Below, piece by piece: positions 21,765 through 34,600 of a stretch of DNA of 64,000 nucleotides (the first letter of the stretch is position 1; each line of letters opens with the position of its first letter). Made by a program: the position numbers and the translations under genes. The notes under the pieces are model-generated. The model did not search any database. It saw only the letters and a program-made list of their open reading frames with translations, and had not been told where the DNA came from. The DNA is from Parastagonospora avenae f. sp. tritici 18332-5. Lineage: Eukaryota; Ascomycota; Dothideomycetes; Pleosporales; Phaeosphaeriaceae. The stretch is taken from assembly GCA_022559985.1 (NCBI GenBank), contig JAFJTR010000001.1, forward strand, positions 992,001-1,056,000. The letters run 5' to 3'.

Positions 21765-22838
21765 CTAGGAAGTTGCTTCTTCGGCCGAGTTGGTGAGCGA
21801 AAGGTATGCTGTCCAAGCGATACCGACGGTCGAGACAAATGGCTGGGAATATAGTCAGCAAGCAATCTCAAATCATAGGTATGCGAAAAACGTACAATCT
21901 GGTACTGGATGGGCATGACGCGGAAGTTGACAATTTGCACCGCGGGCCAAACCAACCAGTTGGCCTTAAGCGCCGGAACGTAGATGTCCTGGAACTTGCG
22001 CTGCACAGCGCGGTTTCCACCACCTTCCGCCACAGTCATGAATGTAAAGAAGCAAGCAAGACCAGCTGGCGCGAACAGGAACTGATCAAGAGCCACGCGC
22101 TTCAACGCAGGCAGCCATGTCGAAGTCTTGCTCATCGGGAACGTCGACGCCATGAACTTGAACCACCTGTGCTGGAGCGGAGACATGATGAAACCGTAGG
22201 ACATGAATCGCACTGTTCGCTCGAAATCGAATGGCGGAGGGAGGCGCTTCGAGTCGGGTATCAGGTCCATGTCGTTGACGGGGTTCCGTCGGTCGAGCTC
22301 GTGGATTTCGATGGCGAGGAAGTCATCTTTGTCGAGGCCGCCCTTCTTGCGTACAGCGCGCTGCCGGACAGCGGTCAATGTCTGGGCTACTGTGTCTGCG
22401 ATGCCACCCAACACCTGCGTGTACTGTCAGCTACCAGTCCGTATTCTGTGCGCATTCGTTTTGTGCATTGCAGTATCTTTGCGATTGACTATTGGATAGC
22501 GGGAGGGCACGTGTGCGGATGATGCCCGGTGGCAAGATTAGGTACATACAGCGTTGGTGATCATCGTCGTGAGGACTGCGCATAGTCAGCAAAGCGAACA
22601 TTTCAGAGAATCATCTCAAGACTCACCCGGTCTTTGTGCATAGTAGCTGTTGTACTTGCGCGCGAGGAGAGAGACGGCAGCCATTTGTAGAAGGAAGACA
22701 GCAGCGTGGAGTAACGGCTGTAGAAAACTGCAGTGTTAGCGATTTCCCTCTAGGAAGAAAAGCGGAGTCGCGCACAATCTTGCCGTAAATCCAGCGGCTG
22801 TTCAGTTGGTAGAGCACTCTGCGCCGTGTGCCGTCCAT
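21765..22838 (-). CDS. Mpv17/PMP22 family membrane protein
   Basis: Five exons on the minus strand (22838-22776, 22717-22627, 22575-22550, 22414-21896, 21842-21765) give 258 aa. The signature WLVWPAVQIVNFRVMPIQYQ and the C-terminal PFVSTVGIAWTAYLS are diagnostic of the Mpv17/PMP22/Sym1 family, which sits in the inner mitochondrial or peroxisomal membrane and may form a channel. Hydrophobic segments occur in YKAQRP-flanking exon 2, in exon 4 (FAPAGLACFFTFMTV) and at the C-terminus. A hydrophilic insertion of about 40 residues with KKGGLDKDD separates the first two segments, longer than in Sym1. Exon 3 is only 26 nt, so these junctions are the least certain part. Confidence 0.88.
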
Positions 22839-23465
22839 GGTGGTCGCGCTTCACAGGACGTGGAAAATAGCGGATTTCTTAGAAGATCGTGATGACGTTG
22901 ACCAGACGTAGTGGATCCGTGACCCCGTCGCACCCACACCGTACGTTACAGACTCCAGCGGAGTTTTGGGAGGAGATGTGGGATTATGGCGATGTGGGCG
23001 ACGTCGTTCGGATATGGTGGAAGGGTGCTGCAGCCGCCAGACGGTTGATGACGCGAGGGGAACTGCTCGGCATTCATGAGAGGCTCGAGGAGGCGCAGCC
23101 ACACATCATTCAACGGGCCGCCCGCTCACCGACAAATCACGTTGCGGTGCACGACGATCTAGTGCGACATGCCGTGAGGAGATATGGTGGAGTTGAAACT
23201 GCATCAAGTCATGGGACCCTGCATTTCGCCTGTCCTCAGGCCTGCAATGTTCGAGAAGCTTTGCGTCTGCCACATGAACCTCGGCACTACAAACAGTGCA
23301 TTCTACACTCGAACTATGTGAAGTTTAGTTTGCAAACTACCTGATGTGCCTGATCAGTCCAAGAAACAGACGAATACAGACAAGACTATCTGCCAGACGA
23401 GCCTGATCTAACGTCCTTGCAAGTTATCGCATACGTTCCAGAATGCAAAAAGAGTCCACGACAAT
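22839..23465. other. Intergenic region between the Mpv17-type and GT25 genes
   Basis: It contains an open frame of 151 codons on the plus strand (22889-23344) without a domain, rejected as a gene. The promoter of the Mpv17-type gene and the 3' end of the GT25 gene must lie here. Confidence 0.45.
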
Positions 23466-25063
23466 TCATTCCTCCTCATCTGGCCACTGATCCTCCAACT
23501 CCCTCTCCCCCTTCCCCTGCACCAATTCCTCTAAATTCATCCTCACACTATATCTCAGATACTTGGTCTCATACTTCCTTGCATACCCGCCTCCGAGGCC
23601 TCCGATATCACTCTCGCCCTGCATCGGATGGTGATGCGCAAAGATCGGTGGCTGGGAAGTTAGGCACACTCTCTCCTTCTTCGTCTCTCCGGGTACAGGC
23701 TTGGGGAAGTTTTTGCCCATGTCTGGGTCCTCGCCCGCGCACCAGCGCCCCATTTCGGCGTCGAAGATGCCGTTCCAGCCTTTGATGGCGAATTGGTGTA
23801 GGAGGCGGCGGGCGCCGCGCTGGGAGACGGCGTAGCCTACGGTGCATAGCTCGCCGCCAGTTGATCTGTGATAGATGCGTGTGTGAGGTGGATAAGCGGT
23901 TGCTAGTGCATCTGGGCCGCCTTGGAAGGGGTGGGCTTTGAGATGTCTGCCCATGGGCACTGTGGGATCGTTTGGTTGAGTCAAGATGAGATTTGAGGAA
24001 GAGACTGGGGTGTGATGTTTGGCTGAATTCGACTGCGTGTGAGGACTCCGAGGGAAGCCGGCACCGCAGTGCCCGATCCAAAGGATGTCCCATTTCGACG
24101 GGTCGCCATACGGCGATGTATTGGCTGTACTGCTGTAGTGTTGGTTGAGCTTCGACTCTTTATACACGGAATACAGCGGTATCGAAGGCAGTCTTTTCGG
24201 AAGGTTCTTGGTATCGATGATTTGAAAGGCCGATTCTTCAGTCTCAGTATTAGATCGAAATTCAAGACGACTTTGAAGGTTTGAGGACTCGGTGAGTACA
24301 TCGCGGCTTGACGATAGGACGCGTGAGGCGAGAGCGAACCGTTGGAGGTTCTGGCGTACACGGATGTCCCAATCGACATCATCCTCGAGTATAAAGGCTG
24401 TGGTCAGATTTTGTTCGACCACCCTGTTCCAGTATTTTCTTAGCCAGGGACGATCATCTCGAAGGACTAGACTACCTTTGCAGAGCATTCATATGCGTTC
24501 TCCAACTACCTCGAATACCCGGAAGAAGCTTGAGGTTCTCCTCTGGCGGCGGGTAAGCGCTCTGCTTGATGCTGTCTCCAGTTACCCCGTCCACGAAGTC
24601 GACTTTGATATTCGAGATCGCGGCCGAGAGGACCATGGCATCGCGACGGTCGGTCCGGAACGGTAGATTGAGTACGAAGATCTTCTGGAACTAGTACCTT
24701 GTCAGTCCGTTCACTGTCGAAGATTACTAAAGTCTGCGATATGGGTGCAATTTTGGGGCATTCGCAAGGACGTATATAACCTTGTGTGGTTATGGTACGT
24801 ATCATGGGAGATTGACCTACTCCTAGCGTTGTATTCAGGATATCTCTCAAGCTTTCATCTTTCAAATATTTGAAAGAATCGTCAGGTATGAGAACTTCAT
24901 GTGTTTTTAGGCTCAGCCACGTCCAGAATGCAGCAAAGACCAGACAAGTAGCTAATAGCCTAGGTCTCGACGAGTACCACGGCCTTTTCCTTTTGGCCGC
25001 CTCGAACGTTGCGCCAGTCTTCGGGGACATCAGTCCAAGTGTATCAATAGAAATCCGTCGCAT
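23466..25063 (-). CDS. Glycosyltransferase family 25 protein, type II membrane
   Basis: Three exons on the minus strand, 25063-24821, 24690-24476 and 24423-23466, give 471 aa. A transmembrane anchor, LLATCLVFAAFWTWLSL, lies near residues 32-48, followed by a lumenal domain. The family landmarks are IFVLNLPFRTDRRDAM, VDFVDGVTGDSIK, GSWRTHMNAL, AFILEDDVDWD (DxD-like metal site) and GGELCTVGYAVSQRGARRLL. It matches fungal GT25 (LPS-glycosyltransferase-like) proteins of unknown sugar acceptor, probably in the Golgi. The 52-nt second intron is easy to miss because the frame runs through part of it. The frame stays open to an ATG at 25132, which would add 23 hydrophobic residues; 25063 was chosen as the family-like start. 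Confidence 0.87.
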
Positions 25064-25695
25064 AGCAATGGCTCGCAGCAGTACTGCAATGGGGTAGAGG
25101 ATCCAAACATGGAAGACACATATGTCACTCACACGAAAGACATGGTTAGAAGTATATCAACATATTATACCTGTACCTGTGCAGCATGCTGAGCCAGCTC
25201 CCATGGCACTGGAGCCTACCAGGCTAAATCAATATGCGGTCGCTACCTGCACCCCACAGATATAGTGTCGGCATATTGCATCCAGCGATCTCGTGGCTAA
25301 AGCGTGGAGGCGGCTGAAGGACAACAGGCAAGCACGTGAGGCGTCGAAGGTCGACCTTCACTGTTCAAAGCACGCGGGCGGTGTTAGTCACGGATGTTGT
25401 GGCGCGATTCGGAAAGAGGCCGCGGACATGCGAAGGAAGACTGAGAAATGCAAGCTTATCGATAGGCTGGCGCGTGGCCGGCACCAGGCGAGATGTCATA
25501 GCCGTTTCCGCGCTTTGGCGTGGATTTCTAAGACGTGCTGGTTGTTGGCGGTGCTGTTCTTTTCTCTCAAGAATTTCCTAGTGCATGAATTTATTGATTG
25601 CTAAGTGTTCAGTTTCAATCTCTCATAGATATCTGCGCCGGTCGCCATTGCGAAATTCACAACTTGCCACCCCTCCTCCCCCACCGAAGCTCGCC
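25064..25695. promoter_or_regulatory. Divergent promoter region between the GT25 gene and NAR1
   Basis: No gene is recognised. The NAR1 leader close to 25670 is rich in C and T (CCCCTCCTCCCCCACC), typical of fungal transcription start regions. Confidence 0.45.
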
Positions 25696-27634
25696 ATGAG
25701 CGCCATCCTCTCCGCAGACGACCTGAACGACTTCATATCGCCCGGTGTCGCGTGCATAAAGCCGATAGAGACGCTTCCAGCAAAGCCAGACGACAGCAGT
25801 GTTTGTCTCATAAATGTTCTGCTGCGGAGGAGCGCGTGCTGATAAATGCTAGAATCCATACGAAGTCACCACCGAAGAAAAAGCCGCCGCGTCGCAACCG
25901 CCACCGCCCGCCTCGATATCCCTCACAGACTGCCTCGCGTGCTCAGGATGCGTCACGAGCGCGGAAGCAGTGCTTGTGTCACTTCAGTCGCACAGTGAGG
26001 TGCTCACAACGCTCGACACATACCGGTCTCTACGCGCACCATGGCAGACACAGAACGGGACGATCGGGACGATCGGGACGAACGGGACTACAAATGGACA
26101 TGTCACGAATGGTACGACCAATGGGGTCAACAGGCATAACCATGAAGGGAAGCTGTTTGTCGCCAGCGTCTCCCCCCAGTCGCGCGCAAGCATAGCAGCC
26201 GTCTTCAATGTATCAGAGGCAGAGGCCGGAAACATGATCGCGCAGCTACTGAGCGGTCCGTCTGGTCTCAGGACTGGTGGCCATCAGGGAAGCGATTTCA
26301 CGTGGGTCCTCGACACCAACGTAGTACGCGAGGCATGTTTAGTCGCTGCCGCCGACGAGGTCGCGAATGCGCTTTCACCGGAGACCTCGAATCCGTCAAC
26401 GAAGCCTGGTTCCGAGGGCGCAATCGACACAACACCTAGACAACCAATCCTCACATCAGCGTGTCCCGGCTGGATATGTTACGCCGAGAAGACGCATCCT
26501 TACATCTTACCACACCTCTCAAGACTAAAGTCTCCTCAGGCGCTCACTGGCACCCTCATCAAGTCGGTCTTGAGCCAGCAGTACAGCATCCCCCCCTCAC
26601 AAATATGGCATGTTGCTATTATGCCATGCTTCGACAAGAAGCTCGAAGCCAGTCGCGGCGAGCTTACTTCCTCCGCATGGATACCTAACCACGATGCTGC
26701 ACAAGACGCCGTACGAGACGTCGACTGTGTAATCACAGCCCGCGAACTTCTTCACCTTGCCTCTGCGCGTGGCATTAACTTCGCCTCCCTCCCACAAACA
26801 CCGCTATCCGCTGCCGAACGCACACCCTTCCCAGACCCAAAGCTCGATGCCTTCCTCTTCCCTCTCACACGTCGGAAGAACCAAGATGCGGTTGCTGGGT
26901 CATCGGGAGGATATCTATACCACATACTACAAACATACCAAGTGCAGAACCCCGGCTCGTCAATATCAGTGTCGCGGGGTCGGAACGCAGACGTAGTCGA
27001 GTACTCGTTGGTGCGTGGCTCAGAGACCATCATCAGGGCAGCGCGCTTCTACGGCTTCCGTAATATTCAGAATCTGGTTCGGCGACTAAAGCCCGCGAAA
27101 GTGAGCAGATTACCTGGCGGTAAGACGGGCGTGAGTCGGAAACCTGGCGCAGCGGCCGGTGGGGATGTAAAAGACTATGCCTATGTGGAAGTCATGGCGT
27201 GTCCAGGAGGCTGTACAAATGGAGGAGGGCAAGTCAAGGTCACCGAGGTCGAAGAGGTTCGGGCATACGAGGGTATGGAAAGCACGAATGGGGATATACT
27301 TGCACCAAAGCCCGGTCCAAAGGAGCAGAAAGAGTGGTTGGCCAAGGTCGATGAAGCCTACTTCTCTGGCTCTGATTCAGAGGCTGACCAAGACGGCGAC
27401 CAAAAGATGCAAGATGTGACAACGAACGGCCACACACGCGAACCCGACATCGTAGACGGCATATCAAGACAAAAAATCAACGACGTCGTAGCGCACTGGT
27501 CGCACCTCACAGGCGTAGACACGCAAAAACTACTCTTCACATCCTACCGCAAGGTCGAAAGCGACGTCGGCAAGAAACAAAGCGACATGGAGCGTGTCGC
27601 CGGGCTCGCTGTTACTGTAGGAGGCGGATGGTAG
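25696..27634 (+). CDS. NAR1: Cytosolic Fe-S cluster assembly factor Nar1
   Basis: Two exons, 25696-25800 and 25853-27634, give 628 aa. It belongs to the [FeFe]-hydrogenase-like family: the N-terminal cluster cysteines are in GVACIKP and [11 protein letters not shown], and the C-terminal H-cluster-like site is in [26 protein letters not shown] and [13 protein letters not shown]. Nar1 passes 4Fe-4S clusters from the Nbp35-Cfd1 scaffold to the CIA targeting complex in the cytosol. Exon 1 supplies the first cysteine. The donor is GTTTGT, weaker than usual, with a branch-like GCTGATAAAT near the acceptor. A Gly/Thr-rich insertion coded by a 9-bp tandem repeat (26057-26091) lies between the N-terminal cluster and the main domain. 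Confidence 0.95.
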
Positions 27635-29283
27635 ATATAGCATCAAGTGGCGTTGGGCACGGGATATAGATATGAGCATTTACACAAGCACACATTAAGC
27701 ATGAACTCAATCAAAATTTCTCTCTCCATATACTTGAGCCTGCCCAACAATTCACCGTCACCGGCCCGTTCCCCCCTCCCCTCCCCTCTTTCCCGCATGC
27801 TGTGTAACATATCCAACTAATCCCCACCCCGCCACACACAAGGACCATGCACGCTGCCACGCGCGCTTTGACAGCCGTTTGTGGCGGGTAGATCTTGTGG
27901 CGGCGCAGGAAACGAACGGTATAGCGGGTTTCACATTGTGCTGGGATGATGGTGGTCCGCTGAGGTAGGGCTGGTGGGTAGGTGGGGTTGGCGATGAGTT
28001 GTCTGTATATCGGATCAAGGGTCTACGCGTAAGGTGGCGATGGGCGACACGTATAGGTGGGTGGAGATTCGGGGGTGGGATGTCCAAGTGATGCCCTCAC
28101 ATATCCATCACCCAAGCACCACGAACAAGAGGAATGCGTATGTCTTCAGGACAGACCTCTCAGGTCCAAACATGAATCAAAATTCTAGCTATATACGGTA
28201 CCCAGTGCGTGCGCGCCGTCCTCAGCCTAGGAGGGGGCAGGGGCTCCTTCGAGAAGCCCACCAGTCTGAGCGCCCGCGCACTGTTCGAGTGAGAAGAAAG
28301 GATGTTACTGGTTCGATGACGCGGACCGTATTAATATGAATTACAAAAGGAGGAGAGCAGTCTGACTCGCACGCGAGTGTGGGAGGGAGGAGAAGAGGGA
28401 TCAGGCGCCGGATCCCATAGAGTCTATAATAACGTGTATATAACATTTGAACACAAGGAGAAAGAGATGTGGAACTGACATACGCAAGGGAAAGGAAGAA
28501 AAGGGTGTTGCAGTTTGATCGCTCAAGCTAATTCTTACAGAAAGGGAAGATCAAAAATCCATGCCCATCCATCCCAAGTTATCCAAGTGAAAAAACCCCA
28601 GTCCAGTCTTTTCGCGCGCGCCCGGACAACAAAACAAGGATATATGGGAAATAATATGTGCTTGGGTAGTATGTGGTCGCCAAATGCTACAAATTGGGGG
28701 TATCCGCCAGCTGAAACCAAGAAGTAAGATGATTTACACACAGACAAAGGAAAAGGTTCGAGGGGCCAAAGCCCCCTACACGGTCTAAACGAGGTATCGG
28801 AAAACTGTAACACAAATGTGCCCGGGTATACCCAAACAATGCGGTGACCCGAGCTTTATAGCACAATTTCCTCCTAACAGTGCGGCGATATCGCGGCCAT
28901 GTGTTGAAATGCCGCCTAGATGATGAGGTGTAATGAAATGGAGTGGTGTACAATGAGCGAATGTGGAGATGATATATTGAAGCAACAGTGGAATGTATGT
29001 TGCGAGATGATCAAGTGACGGTGCGGACGCGCATTGCTTGACGCCCAAACACCATCCTCAGATACGCTGCTTTTGCGACGCGTGTGTGCGCCGTTGTGCC
29101 TTTGACTCGCGCACCGTTCCTGACGGTGGCCGAAGGCTCAGTGTCATGTGTTCGTGACCGCTCGCCGAAATGATCGACGGCGAAACGGCAGTAGTGCTGA
29201 TCAGGCACGTTGATCTTATTACAATTATGTGATTGACGAAGATGCAGAGAAAACAGAAGCGAAATAAACGATTGTTTGGGTAA
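27635..29283. other. Convergent intergenic region between NAR1 and the IME2-type kinase gene
   Basis: No recognisable gene. It includes a pyrimidine-rich tract near 27765-27795. The length of 1.6 kb is large for a gap between two 3' ends, but open frames are short and lack domains. Confidence 0.5.
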
Positions 29284-31660
29284 TCACCGATAGAGGGATT
29301 GAGTAGCCATTAGGCTTGCGGCCACGCTCGATGCCCAATCTTGGCCATCGTCGGGTGGCGTTGGCCACTTCGAGACAGTCTCGTTGTTGGGGTGGTTCTT
29401 CGAAATCTCCATCGGCCTGCTTGGTGTAACATGGCTTTGCTGACCGAATCCGACACTATTGCGGTTGGCAGAGGATGATGGTGTCATGTACGAGGCAGCG
29501 GGTCCGAGGTCAGTATTTGATCGGTGGACCTTTTGTTTGTCAAGCTTCTTTGATGCCTTGTGGGCTGATGCAAGAACTTCGCTGAGGAGCTCCTCTTCTT
29601 CGTTGGGAGTCTCGTAGCGATTCGATGGGTTCGACTTGTTTTGTGTTGCTCGTCGAGTTCGGCTGGAGATGGGACCATTGACGCCATTCTCGGAGTGCCG
29701 TGGTTCAGGACCATGAGGAACTGAATGATGACGCTTAAGCATAGGATTCGTGGCAACACGGGCTCCCTTGGCGGCAGCGCTTGCTTCTACACTGTCTCTT
29801 ACGTGCTGCAAGGCCTTGTCCAGGTCTGAGAAGTCGTTGTTGTTGGAGGCGGCTCCATTCAGAGAAGCCTGATCAATCATCGAAGACTGCCTAGGGTTGG
29901 CGCCGGCCCATGGTGCGCACCCGGCATTGGCTTCGATATCATCCGAGTTTGGCGACATGGGAGTCTGGTATCTGCCTGATAGGCGACGGGCGCGCTTTCG
30001 AAGGTGAGAGAAGAATCCCTCCTTCTGTCCATTCGCTGGAGAAGTCGGGTTCGACTGGCCATTCAATGCACGCTCTGCCTCTTGGCGATGGATGTCCGCG
30101 TAATGGTTGCCGTGCGACGCCTGCGACAGTTGACGACCAATCTTCTTGGCAGCGTGGTCGGCACCCTCTGCAGCGCGCACATTCGCTTGTGCTGTCACCT
30201 CAGCCGACAACGGCGAGATTGGTCGTATGGACGGCAGAATAGGGATGGGCGCGCCATTTTGAGGCACGCCGTTTGTCCACGTGGCTCGCTTAGTTGCAGC
30301 AGGTCGGTTCTTGGGCGGCACTGGTGGGTTAGAAGAGCTCGCAGCAGGCGATGGCGCAGGCGATAGTGGCTGAGTCGTTGTGTGCTGGGGAACTGCAGGA
30401 GCGCTCTCACGCGCAACTAGTGATCGGCGAAGCCATGATGAAGTTTTTGAGCTCAGGCTCGGAGACGCGTCAGGTGAGTCCTTGGTCGAGAGTTCGGACG
30501 GCTTGCGGCCAAGCAATTTGGACGATGAAGACTTGAGGCGGAGCGGGTCGACTGCGTCCTGGAAGTACTCGTGGGCCAGTGCTTGTGCTGATGTTGGCCT
30601 GGCACGCGGGTCCCAGAGTAGGCACCACGTGACAAACTGTGACAAGCTAGCAGGCCATTGTGGTGTTGGGAGGAGTGTATCCAGTGAGTGAGGAGCCATC
30701 TTCGGGAAAGAGAAGCCCAGCTTCTGCGCCAATCTGACACCATCTTTCCACTCTCCACCACCAACGCGTTGACCGTACTTGTTAACCCAGCCGCCAGGGC
30801 TGCCCATGATTTCGCACACTCGCCACACTTGGTCGACCTCGTTACCGCCGGGAAACAGAGGCTTGAGGGTTGCGATCTCGACAGCCATGGCTCCAACGGC
30901 CCAAATGTCGACTGGTGCTGAGTACTGTCCGGCGCGAAGTAGCACCTCGGGCGCGCGGTACCATCGGGTTGAAACGTATGTCGTGTATGGCAGCTTAGAG
31001 TGAGTCTCTCTTGCGAGACCAAAATCGGCAATCTTAATGGTGTAGACCGGAGGTGTAGATGGTGGCGTCATCATCGCTGAGTACCTACGGAACGGATGCG
31101 ATGTGTCGTTGTGCTGTGATGTGGATACGAGGATGTTCTCTGGTTTGATGTCGCGATGGAAGAACTCGCGGTCGTGGATGTGCTGGAGTCCGGACATGAT
31201 CTGGAACAGTATGCTCTTGACGCTGTGCGCGTCCATTGGCTTGTGATCACGGGCCTTCATCAGCTGGTAGAGATTGCCGTCCATGTACTCCATCGCAATG
31301 TGAAGGCGGCGGCTGTACGGGTCCAGGAAGATGTCCAGGGCCGGTACGAGATGGGGGTGTGGCGGTAGTGACCGCAGGAAGATGACTTCCCGTAGTTCAA
31401 GACAGCTCGAGAATGAATCGAACGTCTTCTTCATTGTCTTGATGGCGACCTGTCACACGTTAGATGGACTCGAAGCCTTAGCGTGTGTGTAACGTTGAAC
31501 ATACAAGAGTACCACGTCTAGCAACGTGCGCACCTGCGGTGCGAACGCGGGCGAGGGCGACGCTGCCGAAGCTGCCATCGCCAATCTCTTTCATGACTTC
31601 GTACCTCTCTTCAAGAGAGGCCCAGCCATGTGGCTGTACCTGCTGTGAGTCTGGTTGCAT
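29284..31660 (-). CDS. Ime2/MAK-type protein kinase
   Basis: Two exons on the minus strand, 31660-31505 and 31449-29284, give 773 aa. The kinase domain starts with YEVMKEIGDGSFGSVALARV, then VAIKTMKK (catalytic Lys, from exon 2), FFHRDIKPENIL, KIADFGLARE and the activation loop with a TxY-type motif, YTTYVSTRWYRAPE. This matches the Ime2/RCK/MAK group, whose Aspergillus member ImeB affects light-dependent sexual development and toxin formation. After about residue 350 the rest is a long low-complexity tail rich in Ser, Pro and Asn. The intron lies between GTL and VAIK, a splice site inside the ATP-binding region. A gene-poor stretch of 5 kb lies upstream. Confidence 0.92.
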
Positions 31661-34600
31661 AATGATGATGTCGAACGGCTCCTCTATGAGAACATTCGAT
31701 GAGTGAATTATAAGTGATGAGCAAATACTATCGAGGTCAGCGTGAGTTGCCTGGGTGCATCGATAGGATAGTCTTACTGGTAGTGGTGGTGAAGGATGAT
31801 GTTCTTAGATCATCTCATCCAATGGTCGAGGTGGAACGGCGGTAGTACAAGTGATATCAGGGTCGATGTCGAATCTTGCTGGAGGGGGAGGGGGAGTCCA
31901 GTGCGTATCAAGGTGTGTTGGATGCGATAGGAGCTGCAGTAGGGGTCCAGGTAGTTGCAGGTGCGGGAGAGTCGAAGAAATGAAAGACGACGGTTGGGAG
32001 AGGGCGTGGTCAAGCAGACCAGGGCAACGGTAGGCGGGTAGTACTCCGTAGCTCAGAGGGTTCTAGTGAGCATGAAAGAGGAGAGACTTCGTGATCATAG
32101 CTTGGGTGGCTTAATGTCGGGCTGGGAGATTTGACCGTGCACAGAGGGTCCGGGGAGGAGGGATGTGGAACTGGATGGGAGGTGAGAGTCGAGTCGGAAT
32201 AGGGTGGTCCAACGGATTGACAGGAGAGGCAGAGAGACGAGGCGGTCTAACGGGCGCCAGGTGTGATGGACGGACGAGCAGCAAGGCGAGCAAAAAGACA
32301 CTGGGTGCGGCAGTCTCCTGTGATTGATGGGGACTCCCTTAGAAAGACAGTCAGGGTGCGGTAATGGGTCTTTGCACGAGTCGCAGGGCTAGGCCAAGGA
32401 GATTAGAGAGGAAGCGGCGCTCGGGGAGCGTTTGCGAGGCGTATTAATGAAGATCGCAGGGCCCAGAAGGGACAAGGTCGGCAGAGGGCCAGCAGATGGT
32501 CTGTTGCCGTGGTGAGGGAGAGCGGTCGCCAGCGTGGTGCGTTGGCAGGCAAGACGCGACGGGGTCAGTTAACGAGCGGGACAAGTGGGCGCAGATGGAG
32601 TTCCTCTGGGGCGGGACGTGAGTGCAGCGACAGCGGTGAAAGACACAACAGCATGGCGGCGCGACGCTTGGTTTTGGGACTGGGACGCGAGAGTGAAAGT
32701 GGCGCGCCGCACAATTGAATCGCGTGTGGCCAGGACGGGCAGCTACCGGGCTGACACTCAGGAAGGCGCGGCGCGCGACGGGGAGGAAGGAGCAGCCGGC
32801 CCAAAGCAGCTAGCGGCGCGTGCCTCACCCTTGTCCACCCTTGCGCGACTGATTGGAGCGGGCCGCCTCCTTTTTGCTGTCAAGACGCATTTTGGGCCGC
32901 CGCCATTGGCTTATGCACGCCGCGAGTCTCTTCATTTTCGCCCATAAAACCTCCGCGAGCTGCGCTATGTCGCCGACCCGGCCGCTTTGGTCTAGCGAGC
33001 ATATGCATTAGCATGCACACATCTTGTGTGTGTGTGTGTGCCCACGACTAATTTGCGACCAGACACACTGGCCGCACTGCCACACATTCTGGCCCCTCGC
33101 GCGCGACTCTGTTGCTTCCACCCAGCAAGGCAGGACCGGCGGCTTACTTGCACTATTGTTGGAGCCCACCCTCCAACAGCACTCGAAAATTCGCACTGCT
33201 CGCGCGCCCGCTGCGCATCCAACTCTCATCTCGCAGAGGCCTGGCTGCCCCTTTTTTTCGGCGCCGTACCTGGCTGTAGCAGGTTCCTGGATAGCCCGCA
33301 TCCATGTCTAGCACGCCGCCGCCCATTGGCTGCGCGCCAGTGTCACACCCATCGGCACGGTTTCGATGCCTCTAGCGCACGCGGCACCCGGCAGCAGCAA
33401 TGGTGAGAGACACCGTCCGAATCTTAACGCTTGGGGAGAGTCAGCGCTGGGCGACCACAGTGACCGATGCGCTCATCATGACCAGCGCCGTGGATCCAGC
33501 GCGACCTTCCTTTATTCCGTCCCACCGCGGAGAGCATGCAGGAGCCCGAACGCAAGAACCCGACCACCTGTTGTGCATGTCATCATCGATGTGAAATGAG
33601 ATCAGAGCATCAAAACTGGTTCTCGCGACGCAGGGCAAGGCGGGGCGTCGAGAGCCCGACGCGTTGTGCAACATGCTGCGATCGACGGAGCGACACCGAA
33701 ATCAAGTCTAACTCTGCCCTGTGCCCCTCGTGGCCGGCTGCAGACGGCAGACTCGCTCCTCCAACACGTGCAACAACATCAACCAGAAACTTTCGGCCCC
33801 TCTCAACCCTCACGACGCCTCGGAGCCCGTCTCCCTGCGCGCATGAGAGCCACACAGATCTACCTTCACAGACCCTGGCATCTGATTGTGCAGCCCGTGA
33901 ATCAATGCGCAGCTATATTCGTAAAGTGATCTCGCTTCGCTGGGCGAGTGGCTGGCATGGGGGATTAACGTCCTTTGGCCAAGGTCCTCTCATCTTCCAG
34001 AATGTTTCTCCCGCACCAAGCTCTGTCAAATGTCATCAATTTAGATTGCTGGCCCACCTCTCCACAATCGCTGAATGCCGACAGCGTCTTTCGGGCTCTA
34101 TGGCTTGAAGGTCTCCTTAGCACTTGAGAACGTGCTACGAAGCCGTTGAACTTATTCAGACTCATACATGGCATGATACCTAGCTCCATCCGCGGTACAC
34201 GGACTACTAGAAGAAGGCACACAAATTCAGCCAACAATCGTTGCAGGAACAACCGCGTGATTTGCAGTTATGCCAACACTATGCTTCATCCACAATGAGT
34301 CACAGAGAATGCCGGTTTGGCCAGAAGGGACACGCCATCTCCGAGCGCGTACCCCAGTGCCTTTGCTCTCATCCAAATGGGGTGACGGTGGAGCAAAGTC
34401 CCGATCATGAAACGACCACAGCAAACCGACGAGATGTGCATCGCTACCAGGCACCGCTATGCAGGGCTTTGCACGTCATTGGGTTGAACACAATCTACTC
34501 TTGGTCGACACCTATCTAGTTTTCAACGACCCTGCTTCTGTCAAGTCAATGTGACAGACCAAGCCAACATCTACCGAACTCGTGAAGGTCCATGCGCACG

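Noticed and set aside
22889..23344. 151-codon plus-strand frame between the Mpv17-type and GT25 genes
   Set aside because: It starts inside the likely promoter of the Mpv17-type gene and shows no family likeness.
33536..34108. 190-codon open frame on the plus strand in the gene-poor region
   Set aside because: Composition is Arg/Ser/Thr-rich without any domain or phase-consistent extension, and other frames nearby are equally open.
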